DNA of 64,000 nt, taken from NCBI GenBank assembly GCA_963835085.1, contig CAWIED010000001.1, forward strand, positions 2,604,001 through 2,668,000, read 5' to 3'. The notes under the pieces are model-generated. The model saw only the letters and a list, made by a program, of their open reading frames with translations. It did no database searches and was not told the DNA's origin. Of this stretch, positions 8,030 to 18,488 are shown piece by piece; position 1 is the first letter of the stretch, and every line of letters begins with the position of its first letter. This DNA is from JBDIAG01 sp963835085 (GTDB lineage: Bacteria; Actinomycetota; Actinomycetes; Actinomycetales; CAWJMD01). A program made the translations under genes and the position numbers.

Positions 8030-10413
8030 GCGTTCTCCTGCCTGGCCGGTCTATGGCTCGATCTCACCGGCCGACCCTTCCGACTCGGGCGACTCAGACG
8101 ACCCGGCCGACCCAAACGGCTGGGACGGCCGGCGCGGAAGGCCCGTCTGACGTCATCGGCCAGTTGCCAGGCGCGACGCGCCTGCGCCTCGTCCGGTTCG
8201 CTGCCGCCGAATAGCAGGGCGCTCACCAGATCCGCCAACTGTCGAGCCGGCTCTGCGCGTTCAGCACCCAAGCGCCGGGTGACGGCCTCGACCAGCTCGG
8301 TCGGGGACATTGCCCACACCCCCGACTCACCACGACGGGACACGTTGCGCTGCACCGAGACCCAGGCCCGGACGATGCGTTCGGCCGGCGTGCCCGCGGT
8401 ACGCCTGCGATGCCGGCGCCACCAGAACAGGGCTACCAGCCCGGTCACGATCGAGCCGGTCGCGGCGAGGCCGAGCGCCGCGACCGGCGCTGCGGTCGGC
8501 ACCGTCGAAGCCGTTCTGGCAGGCGTCCGGTCGAGCCCTGACTGCTGACCGGATCGGGGCCGCTCGCTGTGCGCGACCGTGGGCGCTGGTGCTGCGGCCT
8601 GCGGCGCCGACTGCCGAACGATGTCGTGGTCGGTGCGCACCCCACGCAGCGGCACCGGGTAGAACGGCTGCCAGCCCGGGCCGTCGAGCCATACCTCCGG
8701 CCAGGCCACCACGTCGTCCGTGTGCACGGTGTGCGCCGTGACGGGGGTTGACGGAGCAGCTGTGGACGCCGGCGATGTGAAGCCCACCACCACCCTGCTC
8801 GGGTAGCCCAGCGAACGGGCCAGCAGCGCGTAGCCGGCGGCCACCTGGTCCATGGTCGCTCCACGGCTGCCCGCCACGACCTCGGTGAGGGTGCGCTGCG
8901 ACTGGCCCGGCAGCGCGTCGGGGTCGTAGTGCAACGTGGCGCGCGACCACTCCTCCAGCGCTGCAAGCCGATCGACGTCAGTTGCCGTGCCGGCGGTGGC
9001 GGCCTCGGCCGCCGTGGCGATCGACGCAGGCACAGGGATGCCCGTGCTCACCTCGGCCGCAGTGCGGTGGCGCTGGTGCGCGGTCCGAAGCTGCTGGTCT
9101 CCGACCCCGGGACGAGTGCCCACGACGGTGTAGCGAGCCGGCGACCGGGTGGCCGTCGCGAGGTCTCCGGTGGCCTCGTCCACCAGCATGCCGGTGCCCG
9201 AAACCCTCTCCGGCACAACTGGGCTCGGCAGCCAGGGGCCGGGTAGCCGGACGTCGGAAATGGTCGCCCCTAGGTGCGAGCCGCTAGTCGAGGCGCTCTC
9301 GGCGAGGCGGACCGTTGGACCGGCGAGCCGGTACTTCGCCGACGATGTCCAACCGTCACCGTCGTAGGTGTCGAGGCTGGCCCAGCGCAGTGGCCCCGAC
9401 GGCTCACTGCCCCGACCATCCATGCTGACGGTGAACACAGGCCGGGGCTCCTCGTTCTGCCACGCGGCCATCCAGGCCAGGGCAGACCGCTCCGCGGGCG
9501 TCTGGACGGGGGCCGGCGACGTAGTCCGGACCGGCGGCCGGGTGAACTGGTGGGCGAACGGGAGCGACGCTGCCAGACAGCCCGCCACGAGCAGCAGGCC
9601 CAGCAGCCGACGCTGCCACCCCCTGTGCCTCGACGTCCGATCGCGGTCGGGTGCGCCGGTCAGCTGCGGCGTGCCCGCCAGCAGGTGTGCGGCGATCGAG
9701 ACCACCACCAGCACCGGCACCCAGCTGGGCGGAGTGGTCACGATGCTCCCGATCAGCAGCAGGATCAGCCCGGGGAGCAGAGGCAGCAGCCTGGTCCGAC
9801 TCACGAGTGCGGCGCTCACGGTGAGAGTCGTTGCCAGAGCGCTGGTGACGACGAGAGCCAACACCGGCCGGGACTCCGGTGTCAGCGGCAGGCCCGAGGC
9901 CGCGATGTCACGCCAGGCCCCGCCGAACCAGCGCACGCCGCCCACCGCAGGCCAGCCGAAGAGCTGAGGCAGCGCGACAACCGCCGCGATGCATAGCAAC
10001 GGGCCGCTGAAGGCGATACCGCCGATGACGATGATCGGGCTGATCGAGCTGCCGCCTTGCGGCCTCGGCCGTCGGATGAGCCGTCGGCCCATGCGTCCCG
10101 GACCGGCGACCAGCGCGAGCCCGGCCGCCAGCACGAGCCCGGCCTGCAGCGCCGCGACGACCGCCGCAGCTGCCGGCGCGGTCCAGGCCCATTGCTGCCC
10201 AAGAACCGGAGTCAGGGCAGTGGCACCGGCCACGCACGTCCATCCGGCGGTAACGACTCCTGTGAATGCGACTCCGGTGCCGATCGGCTGCGGAGGAGCA
10301 GCCGGCGGCAGCGGCGAACGTCTACGGGCCCGCCGCAGCGCACGGCGCGACTCGCGGGGAGCGGGCGCGGGAAGCACGTCCGGCTGGGACGAGCCTGGCA
10401 GCACCTGGGTCAT
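8026..10413 (-). CDS. TgpA-like membrane protein with a degenerate transglutaminase-like domain
   Basis: The protein has ~795 residues. A variable basic N-terminus is followed by about six membrane segments (DUF3488-like, ~40-270), an extracytoplasmic transglutaminase-like domain (~470-600), one more membrane helix (~655-680) and a cytoplasmic DUF4129-like tail. In the core, the positions expected to hold Cys, His and Asp appear to be Met521 (GATMDQVAAG), Val569 (VVAWPEVW) and Tyr585 (PFYPVP), so catalysis looks lost. The rest of the fold is well conserved (ARSLGYPSRVVVGF). I chose ATG at 10413, which overlaps the upstream stop as ATGA; a GTG nine bases earlier is possible. It probably works with the MoxR ATPase and DUF58 protein at the membrane. 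Confidence 0.8.
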   Translation of the reverse strand: MTQVLPGSSQPDVLPAPAPRESRRALRRARRRSPLPPAAPPQPIGTGVAFTGVVTAGWTCVAGATALTPVLGQQWAWTAPAAAAVVAALQAGLVLAAGLALVAGPGRMGRRLIRRPRPQGGSSISPIIVIGGIAFSGPLLCIAAVVALPQLFGWPAVGGVRWFGGAWRDIAASGLPLTPESRPVLALVVTSALATTLTVSAALVSRTRLLPLLPGLILLLIGSIVTTPPSWVPVLVVVSIAAHLLAGTPQLTGAPDRDRTSRHRGWQRRLLGLLLVAGCLAASLPFAHQFTRPPVRTTSPAPVQTPAERSALAWMAAWQNEEPRPVFTVSMDGRGSEPSGPLRWASLDTYDGDGWTSSAKYRLAGPTVRLAESASTSGSHLGATISDVRLPGPWLPSPVVPERVSGTGMLVDEATGDLATATRSPARYTVVGTRPGVGDQQLRTAHQRHRTAAEVSTGIPVPASIATAAEAATAGTATDVDRLAALEEWSRATLHYDPDALPGQSQRTLTEVVAGSRGATMDQVAAGYALLARSLGYPSRVVVGFTSPASTAAPSTPVTAHTVHTDDVVAWPEVWLDGPGWQPFYPVPLRGVRTDHDIVRQSAPQAAAPAPTVAHSERPRSGQQSGLDRTPARTASTVPTAAPVAALGLAATGSIVTGLVALFWWRRHRRRTAGTPAERIVRAWVSVQRNVSRRGESGVWAMSPTELVEAVTRRLGAERAEPARQLADLVSALLFGGSEPDEAQARRAWQLADDVRRAFRAGRPSRLGRPGRLSRPSRKGRPVRSSHRPARQENA

Positions 10414-11657
10414 CGTCCGCACCAGCCGGCCCAGACCACCAGCGCGGTGACAGCGTCGGGACAGGTTCGCACCGACAACGCAGCGAGCCGATCCGGCTGC
10501 AGCGGCAATCCCGACGCCACCCGACCGGGGGCCTGCGGCGTGACCGCGCCGGAGGCTGCGTCGACCACGAGCGCCAGGCTGCGATCGTGGCGAGCAGACA
10601 AAGCTGCCAAGGCCGCGTGGTCGGCGGGGCTGGTCTCCTGCCGGGCCAGACCCGAGGAGCCGCCGGAGACCACGAGCAGCGCTGCGCCGGGCGGCACGTC
10701 GAGTCGTTCGCTGACCTCGACGAATCCGAGACTCGCGTCGAGGCGCACCCGGGCCAAGGCGTCAAGCGCACCCGTGACCTCCGCCGTGGACCCGAGCCTC
10801 AGGTGCAGCCCACCGGTGGTTGCCACCGTGCAGGAGACCCGCTCGGCCGCGCACGCCACGACGATGCTGGCCACCAACTCCACGGCCTGGTCGAGGTCGC
10901 CCGCCTGTGGGTCGTAGGAGTCGGCTCGGGTATCGAGCACGACAGTCAGGCGGGGAACCACGACGTCGACCAGTTGGCGCACCATCAGTTCGCCGCGCCG
11001 GGCCGTGGAACGCCAGTGAATCGTCCGACGATCATCGCCGGCCACGTACTCACGCAGGCTATGGAACGCCACGGCACCGTTGGGCGCACCGTTGCGGGCC
11101 ACGCCGTCGACCGTGCGCGCGGTGCCGGCCAGAGCGGCCTCCACCGAGTGCACCAGCGGATGCACCACCACGTGCAGTCGATCGCCGACCTGCAACCGGA
11201 GACGCCAGAAGCCGAACGGGTCACTGCGAGCGAACTCCAGTGGGCCCAAGGTGATCAGGCCCCGCCGCGCAGTGGGGACCTGGTACTCCACGATCCGGGC
11301 CTGGCGAGCCGGCACGGCGGGAACCTCGACGACGACGTTGCGCTGTACGCCGTCCTGACCCACCCGGTCGATGCCCATCGCCCGAAGCGGCGCGAGCCGC
11401 GCGAGGTTTCGCACCTGCAGTCGCGCCAGCACCGGCTCGCCGCACGCCACGGAGGCGGCCCCGACGCCTCGGCGCACCTCGACCCGCGGAGCCCGGCCTA
11501 CCACCAGCCCACAGCCGGCTATCAGTGCGAGTCCACTGAGCCCGACCACCACGAGGGCCACGTAACCGGCGGCGAGCCCGGCCACCAGCAGCACAGTCGC
11601 GCCAGCCAGACAACCGGCTCCGGTGGCGGTGAGCGGCACCACCCTGCTGCCGGTCAT
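10410..11657 (-). CDS. DUF58 (VWA-like) membrane-associated protein
   Basis: Two hydrophobic helices lie near the N-terminus (residues 10-55), followed by a ~120-residue beta-rich segment and the DUF58 signature FHSLREYVAGDDRRTIHW with STARRGELMVRQ after it (about 205-240). The C-terminal third resembles a von Willebrand A-like fold (VVLDTRADS). DUF58 proteins are regularly paired with MoxR ATPases and membrane transglutaminase-like proteins, and are thought to be chaperoned by MoxR. Here the start overlaps the moxR stop (TGATG) and the stop overlaps the next start (ATGA), so the three proteins are probably made in fixed proportion. The length of 415 residues is normal. Confidence 0.87.
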   Translation of the reverse strand: MTGSRVVPLTATGAGCLAGATVLLVAGLAAGYVALVVVGLSGLALIAGCGLVVGRAPRVEVRRGVGAASVACGEPVLARLQVRNLARLAPLRAMGIDRVGQDGVQRNVVVEVPAVPARQARIVEYQVPTARRGLITLGPLEFARSDPFGFWRLRLQVGDRLHVVVHPLVHSVEAALAGTARTVDGVARNGAPNGAVAFHSLREYVAGDDRRTIHWRSTARRGELMVRQLVDVVVPRLTVVLDTRADSYDPQAGDLDQAVELVASIVVACAAERVSCTVATTGGLHLRLGSTAEVTGALDALARVRLDASLGFVEVSERLDVPPGAALLVVSGGSSGLARQETSPADHAALAALSARHDRSLALVVDAASGAVTPQAPGRVASGLPLQPDRLAALSVRTCPDAVTALVVWAGWCGR

Positions 11658-12721
11658 CAGACGCCGAGCAGGCGTCGACCCGTGGGGGTCTCGACCGTCG
11701 CCAGCAGCTCGCTCACGACCGACCGGGCGCTCACCTGACGCACTTGGGCAGCGGTGGAGAGTACGAGCCGATGCGCAAGGACGGGCACAGCCACGGCCTT
11801 CACATCCTCCGGAGTGGCGAAGCCGCGACCCGCACAGGCCGCGCGGGCGCGGGCGGCCTCGAGCAGCGCAAGTCCACCACGCGGCGAGGCCCCCAGCCGC
11901 AGATCGGGGTGGGTTCGAGTGCCGGTGACAAGATCGAGCACATAGCTGCAGAGCTCTGAACTCGCACGAACCCCTCGAACCTGTGCGATCGCCTCGCTCA
12001 CCTGGCTGGTCGTCACCACAGGGGTCAAAGACTCCAGCGATTGGCGACGGCCGGCGAGGACGTCGAGCTCGGCCTCCGGATCGGGGTAGCCCACACTGAT
12101 CCGCAGCGCGAACCGGTCGAGCTGGGCGTGCGGCAGCGGGTACGTGCCGTCGGAGTCGACGGGGTTCTGGGTCGCGAGCACGAGGAACGGGCGGGGCACG
12201 GCAGCGGCCACACCGTCGGTGGTGACCTGTCGTTCGGCCATCACCTCCAACAACGCCGCCTGCGTCTTGGGCGACGCCCGGTTGATCTCGTCGGCCAGCA
12301 CCACGTTGGCGAAGACCGGGCCGGCGCGGAAGGTGAAGTCGTGCGTCCGCGCGTCGAAGATCGAGGTCCCCGTGACGTCGGCCGGCAGCAGGTCGGGGGT
12401 GAACTGCACGCGAGCGAAACTGCCCTGCACCGACGCCGCCAGCGCGCGGGCCAAGGTCGTCTTCCCGGTGCCGGGCACGTCGTCGACCAGGAGGTGCCCC
12501 TCACACAGCATCGCGATGACGGCGAGCTCGATTACGTCGTTCTTGCCTTTGAGCACGGTGGCGACGTTGTCACGCACGGCTGTGGCCACCGCCTGCGCAC
12601 CGGTCAGGTCTCGCACCGGCCCCCGTGCCGTGTCCTGACTCGCTGTGCCCCGACTCGCCGTGCCCTGACTCGCTGTGCCCTGACTCGCCGTGTCTCGACG
12701 CGCGTCATCTTCACCGATCAT
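11657..12721 (-). CDS. MoxR-family AAA+ ATPase with a repeat-bearing N-terminus
   Basis: The AAA+ core shows Walker A (DVPGTGKT), Walker B (VVLADEINR), sensor 1 (LVLATQNPVD) and the MoxR segment TYPLPHAQLDRF. MoxR proteins are chaperone-like ATPases acting on DUF58/VWA partners, and the next gene encodes one. ATG at 12721 has GGGGGAG 5-9 bases upstream; an upstream GTG at 12772 would add 17 residues without a ribosome site. The N-terminus holds repeats of the pentapeptide TASQG/TASRG, encoded by a 15-bp tandem repeat at about 12629-12700. That segment is not part of the ATPase fold and may vary in length between strains. This is the first gene of the four-gene operon. Confidence 0.9.
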   Translation of the reverse strand: MIGEDDARRDTASQGTASQGTASRGTASQDTARGPVRDLTGAQAVATAVRDNVATVLKGKNDVIELAVIAMLCEGHLLVDDVPGTGKTTLARALAASVQGSFARVQFTPDLLPADVTGTSIFDARTHDFTFRAGPVFANVVLADEINRASPKTQAALLEVMAERQVTTDGVAAAVPRPFLVLATQNPVDSDGTYPLPHAQLDRFALRISVGYPDPEAELDVLAGRRQSLESLTPVVTTSQVSEAIAQVRGVRASSELCSYVLDLVTGTRTHPDLRLGASPRGGLALLEAARARAACAGRGFATPEDVKAVAVPVLAHRLVLSTAAQVRQVSARSVVSELLATVETPTGRRLLGV

Positions 12722-12947
12722 GTCTCTCCCCCAAGTTCGTTCTGCGCGGTTGCAACCGCCAGACCCCGACACTCATGGTCACATGTGGTCAGCTCTAATT
12801 ACGGTGCGTCACTGGTCTGGCGGAGGGACGAGTGCGCCGGTCAGGGCGCGACTCATCCGGGTGGACCAGGCTGCGTCAACCCACACGTGGTAATGCCACC
12901 CACGTCAGCTCCGCGCTCGGCCGCACCGTCCTGGTTACGCTGCAGGC

Positions 12948-14117
12948 GTGCTCTTGACTCGAAAAGGTCGCCCTGCGGTGGCCTCAGTGTGTGCTCTGTT
13001 CGCCGCCAACGGACTCTGCATGGGCATCTGGGGGGCGAGCCTGCCGTTGCTGCGCCAACGCCTGGGCGTCTCCGACGGGGGCATCTCGTGGCTGCTGGTG
13101 CTCACCGGGCTGTGCGCCATCGTCTCGATGCAGTTCGGAGGACGGCTCGCCGACCGGCACGGCGCCAAGGTACCTACGTTCGTGGCCGCCGTCGTGATGA
13201 TCGTGGGCCTGGCTCTGCTGATCACCGCCAGCAGCTATCCCGCGGCGATGCTGGCCGCGGCGCTGCTCGGCCTGGGCAACGGCTCGATGGACGTGGCCAT
13301 GAACGCCTTGGGCGTCGAGGTGGAACTCGCCCGCAAGCTGCCGTCGATGAGCCTCAACCATGCCTTCTTCTCGGTGGGCAACTTCGTCGGAGCCGCCGTG
13401 GTGCTCCTCGCGGGGGTGCTGCTGAGCCGGCCCGACGCCGGTACCCAGATCGGCGTGGCGGTCGTGGTCGCCATTCCAATCGCGCTGGCCTGCCTGGCCG
13501 GCAGCTGGCGTGCCGCGCCGGTGGGCCGAGTGGGCCAGCGCGAAGAACTGGACAACCCCACCGGCCTGCCACGCGTGGCTCTCCTGCTGGGGGTCATGGC
13601 GCTGTGCTTCGGCATCACCGAAGGCACCGGGGTCGACTGGTCGTCGATTCATGTCACAGACGTCACCGGCGTCTCGCCGGCCGTTGGCGCGCTCGGGCTC
13701 GCCTGCGTGAGCGCCTTCATGGTGGTGGTGCGCCTGTTCGGCGACCGCGCAGTCACCAGATTCGGCCGGCGCACCGTGGTGCGAGTGGGCTCGGCGATCG
13801 CCGTGGCCGGGTATCTGGTGGCCGCCTTCATCTCCTGGCTGCCGCTCGTGCTGGTCGGCTGGTGCCTCGTGGGTCTTGGCGTCGGCCTCATCGCCCCCCA
13901 GATCTATGGCCTGGCCGGACATCTCGGCGGTGGACGGATCCTCGCCATCGTCACCGGCTTCGGCTACGTCGCTTTCCTCACGGGCCCGGCCATCATCGGC
14001 GGAGTGGCGCAGTCGGTCGGGCTGCAGCACGCCATGCTCGTGCCCTTGATCTCGGCCGTGGGCCTCGTGCTGCTCTCGCTCAGGATGCCCACCCAGGCCA
14101 ACGCCGACCTGGGCTGA
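12948..14117 (+). CDS. MFS transporter, YbjJ-like
   Basis: The 389-residue protein has about twelve hydrophobic segments. The loop 2-3 signature GGRLADRHGAK is typical of the major facilitator superfamily and a related motif (GDRAVTRFGRR) occurs between helices 8 and 9. The N-terminal sequence (ANGLCMGIWGASLPLLRQRLGV) and the GSMDVAMNA segment resemble YbjJ-type transporters, whose substrates are mostly unknown. The start is GTG at 12948, with no strong ribosome site. The gene runs divergently from the moxR operon across a ~225-bp gap that presumably holds both promoters. No neighbour suggests a substrate. Confidence 0.8.
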   Translation: MLLTRKGRPAVASVCALFAANGLCMGIWGASLPLLRQRLGVSDGGISWLLVLTGLCAIVSMQFGGRLADRHGAKVPTFVAAVVMIVGLALLITASSYPAAMLAAALLGLGNGSMDVAMNALGVEVELARKLPSMSLNHAFFSVGNFVGAAVVLLAGVLLSRPDAGTQIGVAVVVAIPIALACLAGSWRAAPVGRVGQREELDNPTGLPRVALLLGVMALCFGITEGTGVDWSSIHVTDVTGVSPAVGALGLACVSAFMVVVRLFGDRAVTRFGRRTVVRVGSAIAVAGYLVAAFISWLPLVLVGWCLVGLGVGLIAPQIYGLAGHLGGGRILAIVTGFGYVAFLTGPAIIGGVAQSVGLQHAMLVPLISAVGLVLLSLRMPTQANADLG

Positions 14118-14242
14118 GCGCGCCGGCTAGGGCCAACCCGGCTTTCCCGGGCTGCGTCTGGCGAGGAAGGCGCAACCCTTGTAGGAGGGTGAATCACAGT
14201 CTTTCCGGACTTCTGAGGCGATCTTCCACATAAGACGCCTGG

Positions 14243-14455
14243 ACCCGGTGCCAACCCCGGCAACTTCACCGCGGACGGCACCACTCAACGACTCCAACCC
14301 GAGCTCCAGCACACAACCCGGTGCCAACCGCGGCGAATACACCGCGAACGGCACCACCGAAGGACTCCGACCGCGGTTCCGGCGCTCAACCTGGTGCCAA
14401 CCGCGGCAACGTCACCGCGGACGGCACCACCCAGCAACTCCGGACCGTGAGGGTC
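14243..14455. repeat. Three-copy 73-bp noncoding tandem repeat
   Basis: Units begin at 14243, 14316 and 14389, an exact 73-bp spacing. Each starts with ACCyGGTGCCAACCsCGGC, continues with ACCGCGraCGGCACCAC and ends in ACTCC-rich DNA. The period is not a multiple of three, so the region is not protein-coding. The rest of the 14118-14741 gap shows no convincing gene. Confidence 0.75.
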
Positions 14456-14506
14456 GAGTCCGGCTGCTGGAGGGCTGTGAACGGGGCCGGTTTCTGGCGC
14501 TATGGC

Positions 14507-14529
14507 GATGCCCCGCCGGGCGGGGCATC
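14507..14529. terminator. Perfect GC-rich hairpin
   Basis: GATGCCCCGCC, a single G, then GGCGGGGCATC form an 11-bp perfect stem with essentially no loop. It lies in the gap between the convergent MFS (+) and DUF3017 (-) genes, where a bidirectional terminator is expected, although there is no T-tract. With so small a loop, a DNA-level palindrome is an alternative reading. Confidence 0.45.
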
Positions 14530-14741
14530 GTCGTAGCGCAGGAAAGCCCCTACCCCGCGACTGTCGAAATCTCCCTTGCGGAAGCCCGGGCAGGCTGCGG
14601 CTTCCCTCGCCCGGCTCTGCTCGTGCGTCGCTGACCTGCCGGGCCCCATCGGCTGGCCCCGTCTGTCGCTGGGCTAGCTGGACAGACCTCGACACCCACA
14701 CCAGACGACTAACCGAACGGTATTGCGGCTAAGGCTCGCCC

Positions 14742-15023
14742 TCAGGAGTACTCAGGCAGGGCATACGTGATGACGGCGAGCAGGAGAGCGAACCCGAGCG
14801 CGAACGTGCCGTCCACCACCTTCGAGCGGACGGCCAGCGGACCCACCTGACTGGTCGGCGCGACCAACCGGGCCACACCGAAGGCGGCGCTGCAGGTGGC
14901 CAGCAGATAGCCGGCCTGGCTGGCACCCCACCACCAGCCGGTGGCGGCCACCGCCGCGACCACCGCGAGCAGCACGACGAACCAGCCCCTTTGAGGGTGT
15001 GCCGACGGGTTCGGGGTACTCAC
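14742..15023 (-). CDS. DUF3017 small membrane protein
   Basis: The 93-residue protein has a short polar N-terminus, then three hydrophobic helices (about residues 13-30, 34-52 and 74-90) separated by a loop containing RLVAPTSQVGPLAVRSKVVD. That loop matches the DUF3017 family of actinobacterial membrane proteins, which usually lie directly after folD. Here it is ~13 kb away, divergent from nadE. The GTG at 15023 was chosen because the upstream extension is basic, lacks homology-like features and would overlap nadE on the other strand. The function of the family is unknown. Confidence 0.75.
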   Translation of the reverse strand: MSTPNPSAHPQRGWFVVLLAVVAAVAATGWWWGASQAGYLLATCSAAFGVARLVAPTSQVGPLAVRSKVVDGTFALGFALLLAVITYALPEYS

Positions 15024-15089
15024 CCGGCCACGGTAGTGGGCACTGCCTGTGCGTCGGCGGAGGCTGAGCGGGGTGGCAGACTCCCCGTC

Positions 15090-17150
<2,061 letters not shown>

Positions 17151-17264
17151 GGCGTGCGCTCGCCCCCGGCACGCGTGGCGTGGCCAGCCTCGACATGGAC
17201 AGGCTAGACGCCAAGGGACTCGCCCTAGGCACGCGCGGCGGTGGCCATCTGCCAGGGTGAGCGG

Positions 17265-17984
17265 ATGCCTACCATTCTGGAGAACATCGTCATCGATGCC
17301 GAGAACCCCCAGACGCTCGGCCAGTTCTGGGCCGAGGCGCTCGACGCCGACGTGATCGTCGACTGCGACGAGGACGTCACACTGCGGCTCGCCACGCCCG
17401 ACGTCGACCCGCTCGACGTTTGCCTCGTGACGGTCGACGGACCGACCCGCACGTCGCAACGCCTGCATCTCGACCTCGCCGGCGGCGACCATCAAGACGA
17501 GATTGTGCAGCGGCTGCTGGCCCTCGGAGCCCGGCACCTCGACATCGGCCAGCATGACGTGCCCTGGGTGGTGTTGGCCGACCCTGAAGGAAACGCCTTC
17601 TGCGTCATGGAGTCTCGCGACCGCTACCGCGGAACCGGTCCGATCGCGGCGCTGCCTCTCGATTGCGCCGACGGGCCGGCCAGCGTCCCGTTCTGGATGG
17701 CCGCCACGGGCTGGGAGCTCGTGGACGACGGCCTCCCGCCGGCCTTGAGGCACCCCTCAGGCACCGGCCCGCTGCTGGAGTTGTGCCGGCAGGCCCAGCC
17801 CAAGCAGGCCAAACTGCCCATCCATCTCGACGTGCGAGTTACCCCGGGTGGATCGCTGGCCGACGAGGTCGAGCGACTGCTGGCGGCCGGAGCCACCCGG
17901 GTGGAGCACCCCTGGGGCACCCTGCCGTGGGTAGTGCTGGCCGACCCGTCAGGCAACGAGCTCTGCGTCCTACCACCAGGCTGA
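17265..17984 (+). CDS. Two-domain VOC (glyoxalase-like) protein
   Basis: The 239-residue protein consists of two similar halves. Each ends in a PWVVLADP-x-GN motif (DPEGNAFCVM at ~107-116, DPSGNELCVL at the C-terminus), the hallmark of vicinal oxygen chelate modules. The first half begins with ENIVIDAENPQTLGQFWAEAL. Members include glyoxalases, dioxygenases and antibiotic-binding proteins, and neither substrate nor metal can be inferred here. ATG at 17265 follows GAGCGG; a longer frame from 17241 lacks a better site. It lies 114 bases after nadE on the same strand. Confidence 0.8.
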   Translation: MPTILENIVIDAENPQTLGQFWAEALDADVIVDCDEDVTLRLATPDVDPLDVCLVTVDGPTRTSQRLHLDLAGGDHQDEIVQRLLALGARHLDIGQHDVPWVVLADPEGNAFCVMESRDRYRGTGPIAALPLDCADGPASVPFWMAATGWELVDDGLPPALRHPSGTGPLLELCRQAQPKQAKLPIHLDVRVTPGGSLADEVERLLAAGATRVEHPWGTLPWVVLADPSGNELCVLPPG

Positions 17985-18031
17985 CGCGCGCGGTCCGAGC
18001 CGCGGTGCAGGCACCGAGCCGTCAGTCGAGC

Positions 18032-18488
18032 GTGCCCGGCGCCGGGCGCCTAGCGGGCAGCGGTGCTCGGGTGCGTGCTGGGGAAGGCGGAGGAGGGAGT
18101 CGTGGCGGAGCCACGTCGACTGACGACAACGCAGCCCAGTGCGTGCCCGGCGCCGGGCGCCTAGCGGGCAGCGGTGCTCGGGTGCGTGCTGGGGAAGGCG
18201 GAGGAGGGAGTCGTGGCGGAGCTACGTCGACTGACGACAACGCAGCCCAGTGCGTGCCCGGCGCCGGGCGCCTAGCGGGCAGCGGTGCTCGGGTGCGTGC
18301 TGGGGAAGGCGGAGGAGGGAGTCGTGGCGGAGCTACGTCGACTGACGACAACGCAGCCCAGTGCGTGCCCGAGCACCGCTGGGCAGCGGTGCTCGGGTGC
18401 GTGCTGGGGAAGGCGGAGAAGCGAGGGCGTGGCGGAGCCACGTTGAGCGACGACAACGCGGCCCAGTGCGTGCCCGAGCGCCGCTGCG
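18032..18488. repeat. Tandem array of 111-bp units downstream of purH
   Basis: Units start at 18032, 18143, 18254 and 18365, each 111 bp apart; a fourth, diverged unit is 105 bp and a partial fifth begins at 18470 and stops at the purH stop codon. The first three are nearly identical (one notable change is gagCcacg to gagCtacg). Each unit contains a small hairpin CGTGGC-GGA-GCCACG. Because 111 is divisible by three, long open frames run through the array on both strands with a 37-residue period, but these are artefacts of the repeat. The array spans most of the gap between the VOC and purH genes, which converge. Confidence 0.85.
18371..18394. terminator. Probable purH terminator hairpin inside the array
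   Basis: GAGCACCGCT, loop GGGC, AGCGGTGCTC makes a perfect 10-bp stem in the fourth, diverged repeat unit, about 95 bases beyond the purH stop. The other units have lost or never had the full complement on the left arm. There is no T-tract. Confidence 0.45.

Noticed and set aside
14120..14740. Decayed gene in the gap between the MFS and DUF3017 genes
   Set aside because: The open frames have no family signatures, and the 73-bp repeat is out of phase with any reading frame.
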